A DNA stretch of 64,000 nucleotides, taken from assembly GCF_030445035.2 (NCBI RefSeq), contig NC_080680.1, forward strand, positions 94,121,157 through 94,185,156, given 5' to 3'. How positions within the stretch are numbered: the first letter of the stretch is position 1; every line of letters starts with the position of its first letter. Positions 52,500 to 63,986 of this stretch are shown one piece after another. The DNA is from Dasypus novemcinctus. Lineage: Eukaryota; Chordata; Mammalia; Cingulata; Dasypodidae. The notes below the pieces were generated by a model. That model did not search any database. It saw nothing but the letters and a program-made list of their open reading frames with translations, and was not told the DNA's origin. Both the position numbers and the translations under genes were made by a program.

Positions 52500-52760
52500 C
52501 CGCTGAAGCGGAGACCAGAGCCGCGAGCGCCACCAGAGCAGCAGCCGCCGCAGCCGCCGCCGCTGGACTGAGGAGTCGGAGACGCGGGCGGACGAGGTGG
52601 CGGCGGCGGCGGAGCGGGAGCGGGGACCGGGCGCGGGCAGAGCGCGGAGGCGCGGGTAGGCTGCGGCGGTGGGGCTGGCGCCTGCGCAGCGGGTCGTCCC
52701 GGGCGGGCGACGGTTAAGGCGGCGGTTGAGGCGGTTGCAGGAGCCGGCCCGGGCCCCGCA
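52500..52760 (+). other. Candidate 5' noncoding first exon of an unnamed gene
   Basis: Downstream of the promoter elements, this GC-rich segment lacks an ATG with a long open frame typical of a gene start. GCGCGGGTAGGCTGCGG at about 52650 contains a possible GT splice donor (CGG/GTAGGC), and another, stronger one (AAG/GTATGAG) is at about 53103. I do not recognise the gene, and plus-strand orientation is inferred from the G-rich skew that follows and from intron-like DNA to the right. It could equally be a bidirectional promoter. Confidence 0.4.
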
Positions 52761-52969
52761 TTGTTTGTTGTGCGTCCTTAGCAGCGGCCGCGGCCGAGGC
52801 GGAGAGCCGGGAGCATTCCGGGGCCCGTGGCTCCAACATTGTGGCCGCCACCGCTGCTGCTGCGGTGGCCCGGCCGCTTCGAGCAAGGGCAGCGAGCTGC
52901 CTTCCTCACCTTCGCGGGGGACGGGGCCCCGGCCGGGAGCGCGGGGAGGGCGTGGGCACTGTGGGGGGT

Positions 52970-54500
52970 TGGGGGAAGGACGAGATTCCGGGAGCTCTAG
53001 AAAGGATGGAGGGCGAGGGGCGCTGGGCAGGTGTTGGAGGACATTTGGAGCACGAGTGTGGAGAGGATTTGCGGGGTCGGGGTGGGGGGGGCGGAGGCAG
53101 AAGGTATGAGCAGATTTGAAGGAGAATGGGCGGGGGGGATCCGGCTCAGTGAAGGGTGAGGACCTTCGGGCAGGTGTGCGGAGGCGGCAGGGCAAGAGCC
53201 GGATGGATGACATTCTGGAGGGTGTGGGGGGTGGTACATTGGGGTGTTGAGGAGGGCGTGAGGGGTCCTTTGGGGAGGGCAGAGGCGAGTGTGATGGTAA
53301 TGGAAGGAGAGGATGTCCCCGGTTGTGGCTGCGTGTGCGGGGGCAGGGAGAGGAGACTAACATTAGGAAGGCCACCGGACGAACGTGAAGGGAAAAAATG
53401 GAGGAGGGTATCCGGGTGGGGAGAAATGTGGCAGGGTGAGCGTGAAAAGGGCATAGAGAAGAAGGCTATCTAGATTCCTCTCGAGTGATGGTGAAGGAAA
53501 TGGAGGGTGTTTAGGCAGGAGGTATATGTGAGGGTAGGCCCAGAGGTTTCAGGATACTTATGAAGGGAAGAGCATCTGCCTAAGAGATGTGTTAGGGGGG
53601 CAGGAGAATTTGAGACAGGATGAACATGGGCCCAGTGAGAGGAGAGTGGTGGGTATCGGTGGTGGTACTCAGAGTAAGTGAGTGTGGGGTGGGAGGTGAT
53701 TGGAGCAGAGACTGAGTTTGAAAGGTTTGAGAAAGTAGAGGGGATAGTGGAGCAGGGGGGTGATGGGGATGGAGAGGTGTGTGGGGCAAGTGGAGTGTGT
53801 GAGGTGGAGGGCAGAAGGTGTAGGGAGTGAGTGAAATGTTCTTGGTGTGGCAGGTGAGGTATGTGGACAGAGGGAAGGAAACGTTTCTGGAACAGGAAGT
53901 GTGGAGGGAAATTGGGGAGGAGAGAGATGGAAGGTGTAGTTGTCTCTGTGTGAAAGGAAGTAGAGGGGATAGGCTGGCAGGGAAGATACACAGGTCTGAA
54001 ATATGACATATGGAAGGAGGGAAGCATGGGTTTTGGGCCCTAGCTTTTGTGCAATAGGGAAAAAGGGGTAGGAACCTAACAGTGGGAGATATGGGGGAAG
54101 ACAGGATATTTTTGGGTGAGGGGATGTAGAAGAATGCATAGTACTAGGGTAAGGGAAAGGCAAAGTTGGAATGTGTGTGGACTAGTTTGTGACTAGAAAG
54201 GGATAAAGGTTGGAGTTGTAGTGTGAGAAGTAGGATACCCAGTCTAGGGGAGGAAATACTAGGTTGGAGAGCTTGCTTAAATTGGAGATGAGAGTATGGA
54301 AGGGGCAGGGTGCTGTAGTGTTGGGAGAGATTAAAAAGACCAAAATTTGTATGTCACTTAAAGTATAAGAAATGGCAGTGTGCAAAAGTTGAGAAAAAAC
54401 TAAAGGGAGGGGATAATAACAAACTAAAAGGAACTGGACAGCCTGGGGGGACGTGGGTCCTGGGGTGATGTTAATGGAAAATGGAGGGCATTGCACCCTG
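52970..54500 (+). other. G-rich, purine-skewed intron-like region
   Basis: For 1.5 kb the plus strand is rich in G with very few C (GAGGTGTGTGGGGCAAGTGG, GGATGGAGAGGTGTGTGGGG). Short words such as GTGTGGGG and GAGGGGAT recur irregularly, as in a decayed minisatellite. Minus-strand frames of 102-185 codons (H/P/S/T-rich) are composition artefacts. Strong G over C just downstream of a CpG island on the non-template strand is typical of early intron 1. Confidence 0.6.
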
Positions 54501-57500
54501 TCTACCCTATCTGAAAGTTCATGCTTCTAGGGTCAGAGAATATATGAAGCCTGATTCAGAACCCAGTGGTTGGGGAAGAGGTAAGGGAGAACCAAGTGCA
54601 CACACCCGAGTTTGAGGCAGGAGTGTGGTGGGACATTATCCTAGCATGTTGGCCTGACAAGAGAGCAGATAGAAGAGCTGTACAGGGTCATGGGTAGTGT
54701 GCCAAGAATGAATAGAAATGGGATTGCAGCAGGGCTGTTACCTCTGTGAACATAATGCAGAAGATAGGGTCCAGCAGTCAAAAGCATTTGAGGACTGTGT
54801 GTAAGAGAGGGATACCTTTGTACACTGTCTCAGATACCTGGTGCTTTCTTGTTAATGGGGCAGTTTTCAGGCATTCGGTGATGTAATATCCCATGCTAGA
54901 GGCAGACAGCAGTAGTGTAAATGTACACCTAGCACCTAAAAGTGGCAGAGATGGAGCCCTTCAATTCTTTTAACTCTTTCAAAGCGTGAAAGTACTTTTT
55001 TCCCCAAAAAGTTCAAGTAAAATTTGGTTAGAGGCCTTTAATTTTTTTTTTTTTTTTTTAATCCCCAGGTGTTTTGTTGATTCTCTGGTATTTCGGTTTT
55101 AGTTGGGTAGTGTAATGTTAGTGTGATGGAGGAAAGACTTCTGGGGTTGTGCAGGTATATAGCATCAGTTTGCCAAGCACATGGGAAATAACCTTTAGGG
55201 GTTTGAGCACAGATTTTCAGTGCAGGTCTCATTCACTGTTCTGCAGCTTGTGTTAGATTCTTTGGGATTTGAAAAGATTGAGGAAACTGCTTTGAGACTG
55301 CCTCAATAAGCCGAATTTCCTAGAATTTTGGAAAACGACTTCCCCTTTGACAGTTGAAAATTTAGTCTTCTAAGATTTTGTTAAAAAATAAATTATTTCA
55401 TCATGCTTTAGAAATAACTTCAATTATTGCTCTGTGGTGGATTTCATGTAGTGTGTAATGAAGTATCTAGTATGATTTCAAGTAAAGGGCTCCTTAGTAA
55501 CTTGGGAACTTGGATTAGTTTTTTTTTCTTTTGCCAGTTTTGCTGGTATATTAATGAAAACATTGTACCTTCAAATATTAAGTTTGAGTGGAAGTGGGAC
55601 TCTTACATAAATATAATGATGGAGAGCAGAGTACTAACTAACCCAAATCTGTAAAATAAATCATAAGCTAATGATTTTTTAAATTTGAATTTGAAGTATA
55701 TTATGCAGGCAGCAATATAATGCTCTGAAGCATTGCTGTAAGATCTTATTTTTGGAGGGAAACACTTTAAAAGTATAATATGCTTTTGTTTGCAACTCCT
55801 AGGAGGGTTTTTGAGATTTGGTATATGTATATAATACAGTTGTAGGGCATATGTCTGACCCCTTGTCTCCCTGGCAGAGAATTTGAGCCGTAAGATATAA
55901 TATGAATAGAGTGACTTTTGAAAATTCTCTCTGTGTGGCCCTTATTTCTTCCTTGTATTCTTAAAGTCTGTTGTGTTAGTCTGTTTTATTGATTTGGGGC
56001 AAGCAGTGTTTTCTTGCTCAGAATATTCGATTCTAGCATAGTTTTCTGATTATTTGTGTTTTTTTTTCAAGGAATTCTATGGCTTGGGATAATTTCTAGG
56101 CACTTTAAAATATTCTTCTGAGTTTATGAACCAAGGAAAACAGGTTATTTAGATTTTGTGCGCTAAATAATTGGGTTCCGGTTTTACTTTCATTGGTGAC
56201 TTGCTCAATAAGATACTTAATCCCTTTGTGCTTGTTTCTCCTCCAGAAACCTGACTCTTTATCTCTGCCTCTCAGGAGAATTGAGATGATTTATATAAAA
56301 GCAAGTTTAGGTCTTTCAGGAAGACTAGAATTATGTAAATACAAGGGATTGATGTTACTCTTTTAGTTCCTTCTCCGCCCCCCCTCCCTGCATTTAGATC
56401 ATTGAATAATAATTAGTGCTTAGTACTTCAGAATTTATTAGGTGGATTAATTTGTATTGAGAAATTTGGATAGAGATGAAACTTCTTTGAATATCAGATG
56501 TCTGCAAATTAAAGTTTGTTCATTCTTTGCTCTACTGTCTACTTACGTTTCCTGGCATATGTCTGCAACTGAGTGCTGGTGCTGATTTGAATTCTTCAGT
56601 CCAAGCTAAAGCTTGTGAGAGACATTCTGAATTATAGCTACTTACAGCCAAAGATTGTTTCCAAACATGAATTTCCATGAGACAGTGTACTTACTTTTCT
56701 GGTTCAGTGAATTCAATTCTTCAATCAGGAATAATAATATCATACATTTTCCTATGTACTTTGCAGAAAAGGTTAATTCTGAGTGACTTGAGAAAAATAG
56801 AGTTATCCCTTTTGCTGGAGATAAGCTTCCTTGTTCTGATTTATTGAATATTTTTTCCTGTTCTAAGTTTTAGTTAATCAAATAACTGCCCATTCATTTG
56901 ATATTTGCAAATTTATTAACCAGATATGCTCTGAGGGGGAATGATTTAGAAATGCTTTTTTAATGTTGTAGTTTGGTTTACTAGTTGTATAAAGCTTCCA
57001 GATACTCTTCATGATTGACAGTGCAAAAATGTAAATATTGCTTTATTAGACATATTAATTTGCCTTGATCTTGGTAATGCCCATTTTAGTTTTTCTTTGC
57101 TAGCTATTCTACTCTCTTAGTTTACTCTCATATAACTTTTGGACACTGTTACCCATTTTACTGTTGTGTTTTCATTTGTTTTGCATGGATACTTTTATTG
57201 GAAGATTGTTTTACAAAATCTGTTCAGCTGTAGGAAAAGTGTTTCTGACAGGTAATTATGAGGGACTTTGTAATCCAGTGTAATTTTAGAAAATTTTATT
57301 GAGAGATGTAAGTTAAAATAGAAAAGAATAAAGTAATGAGACCAGATTAATGGTGAGATAATTAGATGATGTGAGCCTGAAAGATCTGTAAATCTTTAAT
57401 TTAGTTTTTAGATCTTGCATTGAATAGTGACAAAATACCTCTTTGTTGCTTTCATGCCCAATTTGAGTTATTTCTTACCCTAAGTGTCCTTTAAGTGCAT

Positions 57501-58026
57501 TGTATTTGAGAAGTATGTTGTTTACCTCACAAAAGACATTCCTTATATGTTTGTGGTCAAGTGAATGAAGCTTTCCTAAATTTTAGTTATTTGATATTCA
57601 GATCTTCTTGTGAAATAACTAACACTATGTCGAACACCTGCTTTTTTTTTTAGTTAACTTCAGCACAACTTGAAAGAGTGCAGTTGATTATATCAATAAT
57701 AAAATCACAGCCTTTTGCATTGTGACTTATGGTTCATTTCCATTTCAAAAGTGAGAATTCTGCAGCAGATTGTGTAATAAATTCTGAGGCATTTCTGGGT
57801 CATGGATAAGTTGTAGTTTCTTACTGTGCCTGCAGAAATTTCTATTCTTTGCAGTTTTCCAGGTGCCAAGGCTTTTCATAGTTATTCTATTGGGAAGATC
57901 AGCATTTTGTTTATGAAGTTTAACCATTTTGGTACTGTTGACACAATAGCAATAGGAATTTTCCTAAAAGACTTTCTCTAGACATGTTTTTTACTATGCT
58001 AACCCTTTTTGCTCAATATATATGTT
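54501..58026. other. Single-copy-looking intron-like DNA
   Basis: No SINE, L1 or LTR recognised in 3.5 kb, the longest repeat-poor stretch of the window. A 17-T run lies at about 55041-55059. No exon could be identified: none of the short frames (e.g. 55427-55654 plus, 57745-57927 minus) shows a domain or paired splice signals. The lack of insertions may reflect constraint next to a promoter. Confidence 0.5.
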
Positions 58027-58208
58027 TTTAAGACTTATTATTTATGTATATCCCCTCCCCCCAGTCGTTTGTGCTTGCTGCTCTCTGTGTCTTGCTTGTC
58101 ATCATTGTCGTCTTTTTTTTTTTTTTTTTTAAGGAGACTTTGGGAGCCTAACCTGGGACCTCCCATGTGGGAGGTGGAAGCCCCAATTGCTTGAGCTACA
58201 TCTGTTCC
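58027..58208 (-). mobile_element. DAS-related SINE, shortened
   Basis: Tail TTTTTAAGACTTATTATTTA, a short body (GCTGCTCTCTGTGTCTTGCT), then an internal 19-T run and a head (GCCTAACCTGGGACCTCCCA, CAATTGCTTGAGCTACATCT). The internal T-run suggests a short head-plus-tail SINE joined to the tail and body start of a longer one. Confidence 0.75.
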
Positions 58209-58209
58209 C

Positions 58210-59299
58210 CTCTATATCTTGGTTTGTGCCAGACCTGGGATTTCTTTGTAGGGCTCAGGAATATTGCTCTAAGTAAGGAATAGCTCTTTCCCTAGATAGA
58301 TTGGCCCTTAGTGTCAGAATTGAGTGTATATTTTTGGTTTTACCTGTGTTCAGTCAGCATATCTGAAAATCAGTGAATTTTAAAACAGCTTGGTAGTGAT
58401 CTGATAAGGAAGTAGTTTGTTTGCAAGAGTTAGGATAGAGGTAGTGCATTCTTAGGATGTTTATAATTCTAAATAAATCTAATACTCTTCAAGCATTGCA
58501 TCTAATCATAGGCTTTTGTACAGTTTAGGCAGTGTACATTTTAACATCATGAAGTAGTAAATGGTGAGTAACTTTGAAATAACTCTGGATAATTCAGTTT
58601 TCGTTAGCAATCTAGTGAACTAAAGGGAGAAGGTTGCAATTTTGATAATGTAAGTTAGCAGCTAGAGAGAATAAACATCTGCAACCCTAGTTATGCATAT
58701 TTCTCTGTTGATTTCATAGTAATCTGTGAAATGAGTTTATGTCAAGGTTGGCAAGGAAGAACAGCTTTCAAGCGTATTAGTGATGATGCTTTTATGTTTT
58801 CTGATCTGCCAACTTTGTGATAAATGTGAAATTATACAAAGTTGACTTTTGAACTTGGTCAGTGTTATTGTTTAGTAGTGTCCTTTGTTTCAGGAGCACA
58901 GAGTTCACAGACCTGGACTTTATTTCCTATGATAACTATATAATGTTGGTGAACAACCACAAAATATTTCATTTGGAGAAATAGAGACACGAGTTGACTC
59001 TAGAACAGAGATAAGCAGGCTTTCAGAGTACCCTTTCAGAAGATGTATACCACATTCCTGTTAGTCTCTGAATTTGGCAAGGTTGATGGCTGAACACTTT
59101 TGACACCTCACTTTCAGGCAAGCCCTTGAATAAAATTTTTTTCATCGCATATCTTTTCTCCCGCCACAATGGTCAGGATCCCAGGATTATGGAGTGGTAT
59201 TGAATCTGAGAAAAAGGGCTGGCACTGGACGGACTTTCCTTATTGATATTCCTGGAGATGACCATCTCTTTGCAACTTCATTTGCTGTACTGGGTAGAA
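58210..59299. other. Unassigned intron-like DNA
   Basis: No repeat or exon recognised. The frame at 59194-59382 (MVLNLRKRAGTGRTFLIDIP) runs into a MIR and has no known domain. Confidence 0.45.
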
Positions 59300-59455
59300 A
59301 AAAGTTCTTGACACTAAGAGACTTGGCTTTGAGATCTGATCCTGCTATTCACTACTTGCATGATCTCTCTCCTCAGGTGTAAAATTGGAATAGTACTTCT
59401 AATTTATAGAGTTAGATTGAGGATTAAAGAAGATAACAAGAAAGTTGTTTGTAGC
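59300..59455 (+). repeat. MIR SINE
   Basis: TTTGAGATCTGATCCTGCTA, GCATGATCTCTCTCCTCAGG, GTAAAATTGGAATAGTACTT and TAGAGTTAGATTGAGGATTA are forward MIR landmarks. Confidence 0.7.
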
Positions 59456-59515
59456 TGTGAAGCATGTAACATTGTTTTGTTTTCTATTTTTAAAATTTTG
59501 TTTCATTTACTTTTT

Positions 59516-59938
59516 TAAAAAAGATTTATTTTTTAATTATTTCCCTCCCCTTCCCTGCCCCCCCTCCCCCCAGTTGACTGCTCTCTATGTCCATTCGCTG
59601 CATGTTCTTCTCTGTCCGCTTGTATTCTTGTCAGCGGCACTGGGAATCTGTGTTTCTTTTTGTTGTGTCATCTTGCTGCATCAGCTCTCCGTGTGTGCGG
59701 CGCCATTCCCGGGCAGCCTGTGCTTTCTTTTGAGCTGGGCAGCTCTCCTTACGGAGCGCACTCCTTGCGCATGGGGCTCCCCAACGTGGGGGATACCCCT
59801 GCATGGCACAGCATTCCTTGCACGCATCAGCACTGCGCGTGGGCCAGCTCATCACATGGGTCCGGAGGCACTGAGTTTGAACCCTGGACCTCCCATGTGG
59901 TAGGCGGATGCTCTATCTGTGAGTCAAATCCGCTTCTC
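59516..59938 (-). mobile_element. DAS-type tRNA-derived SINE
   Basis: Full-length reverse copy with head GAGTTTGAACCCTGGACCTC. The TSD is TCATTTACTTTTT (59503-59515) and TCATTTACTTTTT (59939-59951). It is followed after about 30 bp by a second SINE in the same direction. Confidence 0.93.
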
Positions 59939-59970
59939 TCATTTACTTTTTAAAATTTTTATAAATTGTT

Positions 59971-60369
59971 TTTTTAAGATTTATTTATTTCTCTCCCCCT
60001 CACCCCGGTTGTCTGTTCTCTGTGTCTATTTGCTGTGTCTTCTTTGACTGCTTCTGTTGTTGTTAGCGGCACGGGAATCTGTGTTTCTTTTTGATGCGTC
60101 ATGTTGTTGCGCCAGTTCTCTGTGTGTGCGGCACCATTCCTGGGCAGGCTGCATTTTCTTTCGCGCTGGGTGGCTCTCCTTACGGGGCGCACTCCTTGCG
60201 TGTGGGGCTCCCCTACGCGGGGGACACCCCTGCGTGGCAGGGCACTCCTTGCGCGCATCAGCACTGCGCATGGGCCAGCTCCACACGGGTCGAGGAGACC
60301 CGGGGTTTGAACCTTGGACCTCCCATGTGGTAGGCGGACGCCCTATCCATTGGCCAAATCCTCATCCCT
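59971..60369 (-). mobile_element. Young CpG-rich DAS-type SINE
   Basis: Full-length reverse copy with many CpGs (TGCGTGTGGGGCTCCCCTAC, GCGCGCATCAGCACTGCGCA); head GGGTTTGAACCTTGGACCTC. The TSD is weak (ATTGTTTTTT / ATTGTGCTTTT). All reading frames are largely open on both strands, as in other young copies. Confidence 0.9.
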
Positions 60370-63300
60370 CATTGTGCTTTTGAATTACATTTCCCTAATG
60401 GCTAATATGTTGGCCATCTTTTAATGTGCTTTTTTGAGAACACCTTCTTTGGAGAAGTGACCATTCAAGTCTTCTACTTGTCTTTTTGATATTGAGTTGT
60501 AGGATTCTTTATATATTCTGAATATTAAAGCCTTGTCGGATACATGATTTCCAAGTATTTTCACCCATTCTGTAGAATATCCTTTTACTTTCGTGAAGTA
60601 CTTTAATGCACAAAAGTTTTAAATTTTGATGAAGTCACACTTATCTTTTTTTTTCTTTTGTTGTTCATGTTTTTGGTGTAAAGTCTAAGGAACCGTTACC
60701 TAACCACAAGGTCCTGAGGATGCTTCCCTGTTTTCTTCTGGGAGTTTTATAGTTTTGGTTCTTATGTTTATGTCTTTGATTCATTTTGAGTTAGTTTTTA
60801 TATATGGTATGAGGTAGGAGTCGCTCCTCATTCTTTTGTGTATGGATATCCAGCTTTCCCACCATCATTTGTTTTAAAGACTCTTCTTTCCCTCATGAGT
60901 TGATTTGGCACCCTTCTCAAAAAAATCACTTGGCTGTAGGTGTGAGAGTTTATTTTAAACTTTCAGTTTCACTCCATTGGTCTCTATGTCCTTGTGCCAG
61001 TACCATGCTGTTTTGATTACTGTAGCTTTGCAATAAGTTTTAAAATCAGGAAGTGTGAGCCCTCCACCTTCATTCTTTTTCATGATGGCTTTGACTGTTT
61101 TGGGTCCCTTACCCTTCCATATACATTCGATAATTGGCTTTTCCATTTCTGCAGAGAAGGTTGTTGATATTTTCATAGGGTTTGCATCGAATGTATAAGT
61201 CTCTGTGGGTAGAATTGTCATCTTAACAATATTTAGTCTTCCAGTCCATAAACATGTATTATCCTATTTAGGTCTTTGATTTCTTTTTAGCAGTGCTTTA
61301 TAGTTTTCTGTGTATTAGTCCTTTATATCCTTAGTTTTACTCCTAGATATTTGGTTCTTTTGGTTTCTGTTGTAAATGGAATTTTTTTTCTGGATTTCTT
61401 CTTCCTGTTGTTCAATAGTAGTTTGTAGAAACACTACTGATTTTGGGTGTTGATTTTGTGCCCTGCTACTTTGCTGAATTCAGTTAGTAGCTCTGTTAAC
61501 TTTGTTGTGGGTTTTTTAGGATTTTCTATAAATTGGATCATGTCATGTTCAAATAGGGAAAGGTTTATTTCTTTCTTTCCAATTTGGATGCTTTCCCCCC
61601 ACCTCTTCCTCCCCCTGCCTTTTTTTTTTTTGGTCTAATTGTTCTGGCTAGAACTTCCAGTACAGTGGTGAATAACAGTGGTGACAGTGAACATCCTTGA
61701 CTTGTTTCTGATATTAGAGGGAAAGCTTTCAGTCTTTCATCATTAAGGTATAATGTCAGCTATGGGATTTTCACAAATGCTTTTTATTATGTTGAGGAGG
61801 TCTCTTTTCCTAGTTTTCATTAATGTTGTGTATTAGATTAATTGATCCTCTTATGTTGAACCACCCTTGTGTACCTGGGATAAATATCACTTTATCATGT
61901 TGTATAATTCTTTTAATGTTCTGTGGGAGTCAGTTTGCCCGTATTTTGTTGAGGATTTTTATATGTATATTCATAAGGGATATTGCTCTGTAATTCTCCT
62001 GTGGTATTTTTATCTGGCTTTGGTATTAGGGTGATATTGACCTCATGGAGAGTTAGGAAGCGTTTCCTCCTTTTTAATTTTTTGAAAGAGCGTAAACAAG
62101 ATTGGTGTTAATTCTTCTTGGAAAGGTTACTAAAAAAAGCCCATCTGGTACTGGGCTTTTCTTTGTTGGGAGGTTTATATACCACTTTATGTTTATCCAT
62201 TCATCAATTAATGGATATGTGGGGGAGGTTTTTGATCGCTGGTTCAATCTCTACTTCTTATTGATCTGAGATCTTTTATTTTTTCTTGAGTCAGTGTTGG
62301 TGGTTCACATGTTTCTTTGTTGAGCATATGGGATGTGTATATTCTTGTCTTTCATTAAATTTGGGAGTTTCCAGCAAATGTATCTTTGAATTTTCTATCT
62401 TCCCCTTTACTTTTTTCTTCTCCTTATGGAATTTACACAATGTATATGTTGTACGCTTGATGGTGTCCCACAGGTTCTTCAGGCTCTGTTTATTTTTTTC
62501 CATTCTTCCTTTCACTCTTGACACTGGTTATTTCAATAGGCTTATCTTCAGGTTCACTGATCTTTTCTTCTGCCAGTTCCAATCTGCTGTTGAACCCCTC
62601 TAGGGAATTTTAAGTTTCTGTTACTCTGATCTTTAACTCTGGCTACTTTTCATAATTTCCATCCCTCTGTTGATATTCTTTTTGTATTCATCTGTCATTT
62701 TTCTGACTTCCTTTAGTTCTTTGTCCATGTTTTCCTTTAGCTCTTTGAACATATTTAGGACCATTTTTTATAAGTTTTTGTCTGGAATGTTCTGGGTCTA
62801 ATCCTCCTCATTGTTGGTTTCTGCGGCTTTAATCATCTTCTTTGCTTGGGCCATTGCTTCCTGTTTCTTTATTTGTTTTTTATTTTTATGTGTAATTTTT
62901 GGAATTTAGACTCTGAGATGTCTGTTTCTTAAGCTTTTATCCAGCTAGCGTTATGAAAGGGCTTTCCTTGAATACAAGGAGCTAACAAAAATATTAAAGA
63001 AAGAAGGAATAAAAGAAAAAACCTTTCCCAGTCTTTATGGATTTACTTGTCTGAGTGTTGTCCTTCTGAACTTATCCACAAAATGAGTTTAGAGAAGAGC
63101 TCCTGGCCAAAGGGTAGGGGCATCCCTGATCCTTTCTGTGCTTTTGTCTTGTCTTGGACATGTACATTTCACCCTAGGATTTCCCCCCATTTACACAGAT
63201 ATAAATGTCCCCTCTTCTCTAGAAAAAAGGTTCTCATGGTCTGGAGCACTGCATTGTATGTTCCTACAGTCAACAATCCTTTGATCCAGGCAGCCACTTG

Positions 63301-63560
63301 ACTGCTCTCCCATAGTGTCCTGTAGGAGAGCTCTGTGAGCCGCCTTCTACATGGCAGGGCAAGTTCTGGGACAAGTGATCCTTTAGGCCACCACCAGACA
63401 GCTTGGGCCAGGCATACATGTTCCCAGTACCTACGTAAGGTTTACTGTGGTACCTTTGGACCCATGAACATGGATCCCCATTGGGAGTGCAGGCTAGCTC
63501 TGTGTTGTCCAGCTGGTGGGGGATGGGCCAGCCAGGGTGGCAGGAGATCCTGCTTGATAT
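60370..63560 (-). mobile_element. L1 LINE, reverse, 3'-truncated on the left and internally deleted
   Basis: Reverse ORF2 text runs from CATTTCCCTAATGGCTAATA through TTTTGAGTTAGTTTTTATAT (60785), ACCATGCTGTTTTGATTACT (61003), CCATTTCTGCAGAGAAGGTT (61143), GAATAACAGTGGTGACAGTG (61670) and TTGGTGTTAATTCTTCTTGG (62103). Near 62310 the text jumps from ORF2 to L1 5'-region wording (CACTGATCTTTTCTTCTGCC, TTTTTCTGACTTCCTTTAGT), so much of ORF2 is missing. The minus-strand frame 61221-60955 retains NPMKISTTFSAEMEKPIIEC-like ORF2 C-terminal text including FIWKGKGP-type motif (here CIWKGKGPK). 63000-63560 is 5' UTR-like and less certain. Confidence 0.75.
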
Positions 63561-63575
63561 GGCATTCTACCTGTT

Positions 63576-63986
63576 TTTTTTTAAAGATTGATTTTTTATT
63601 TATTTCTCTTCCCTTCCCCCTGGTTGTCTGCTCTCTGTGTCCATTTGCTGTGTGTTCTGTGTCCACTTGCATTCTTGTCATGAGGCACCGGGAAACTGTG
63701 TTGCTTTTTTTTTGTTGTTGTTGTTGTGTCAGCTTTCCGTGTGTGTGGTGCCACTCCTGGACACCCTGCACTTTTTTTGTGTGGGGTAGCTCTCTTTGGC
63801 AGGGCGCTCTCCTTGCACATAGGGCACTTCTACACGAGGGACATCCCTGCGTGGCATGGCACTCCTTGCACGCGGCAGCACTGTGCATGGACCAGCTCAC
63901 TGTACTGGTCAGGAGGCCCTGGGTACCGAACCCTGGACCCTCCATATGGTAGGCGACGCTCTATCCGTTGAGCCACACCACTTCCT
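63576..63986 (-). mobile_element. DAS-type tRNA-derived SINE at the window edge
   Basis: Full-length reverse copy: tail AAAGATTGATTTTTTATTTA, a local TTG expansion (TTTTTTTTGTTGTTGTTGTT near 63712), and head GGTACCGAACCCTGGACCCT. The TSD ATTCTACCTGTT (63564-63575 and 63987-63998) ends two bases before the window end. Confidence 0.95.

Larger units (their letters stand above)
52200..52970. promoter_or_regulatory. CpG island
   Basis: About 770 bp of very GC-rich, CpG-dense DNA in an otherwise AT-leaning window, without any repeat insertion. It contains GGC/CGG runs (52488-52503 CCGCCGCCGCCGCT; 52597-52612 GTGGCGGCGGCGGCGG). Such islands normally mark constitutively active promoters. The 387-codon proline/arginine-rich minus frame (52212-53375) and several plus frames across it are explained by the lack of AT-rich stop codons. 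Confidence 0.93.

Noticed and set aside
52212..53375. 387-codon minus-strand open frame, proline/serine/arginine-rich
   Set aside because: It spans a CpG island and a purine-skewed flank where stop codons are rare. It has no domain, coincides with equally open plus frames, and its reading is low-complexity. Composition explains it.
53470..54163. Minus-strand frames of 185 and 164 codons rich in H, P, S and T
   Set aside because: They are two overlapping frames over the same C-rich minus strand and are direct consequences of the base skew.
60955..61221. Functional gene encoding an 88-residue protein with L1-like motifs
   Set aside because: It is a short surviving frame of the ORF2 C-terminal part in a decayed L1; flanking ORF2 sequence is frameshifted and largely missing.
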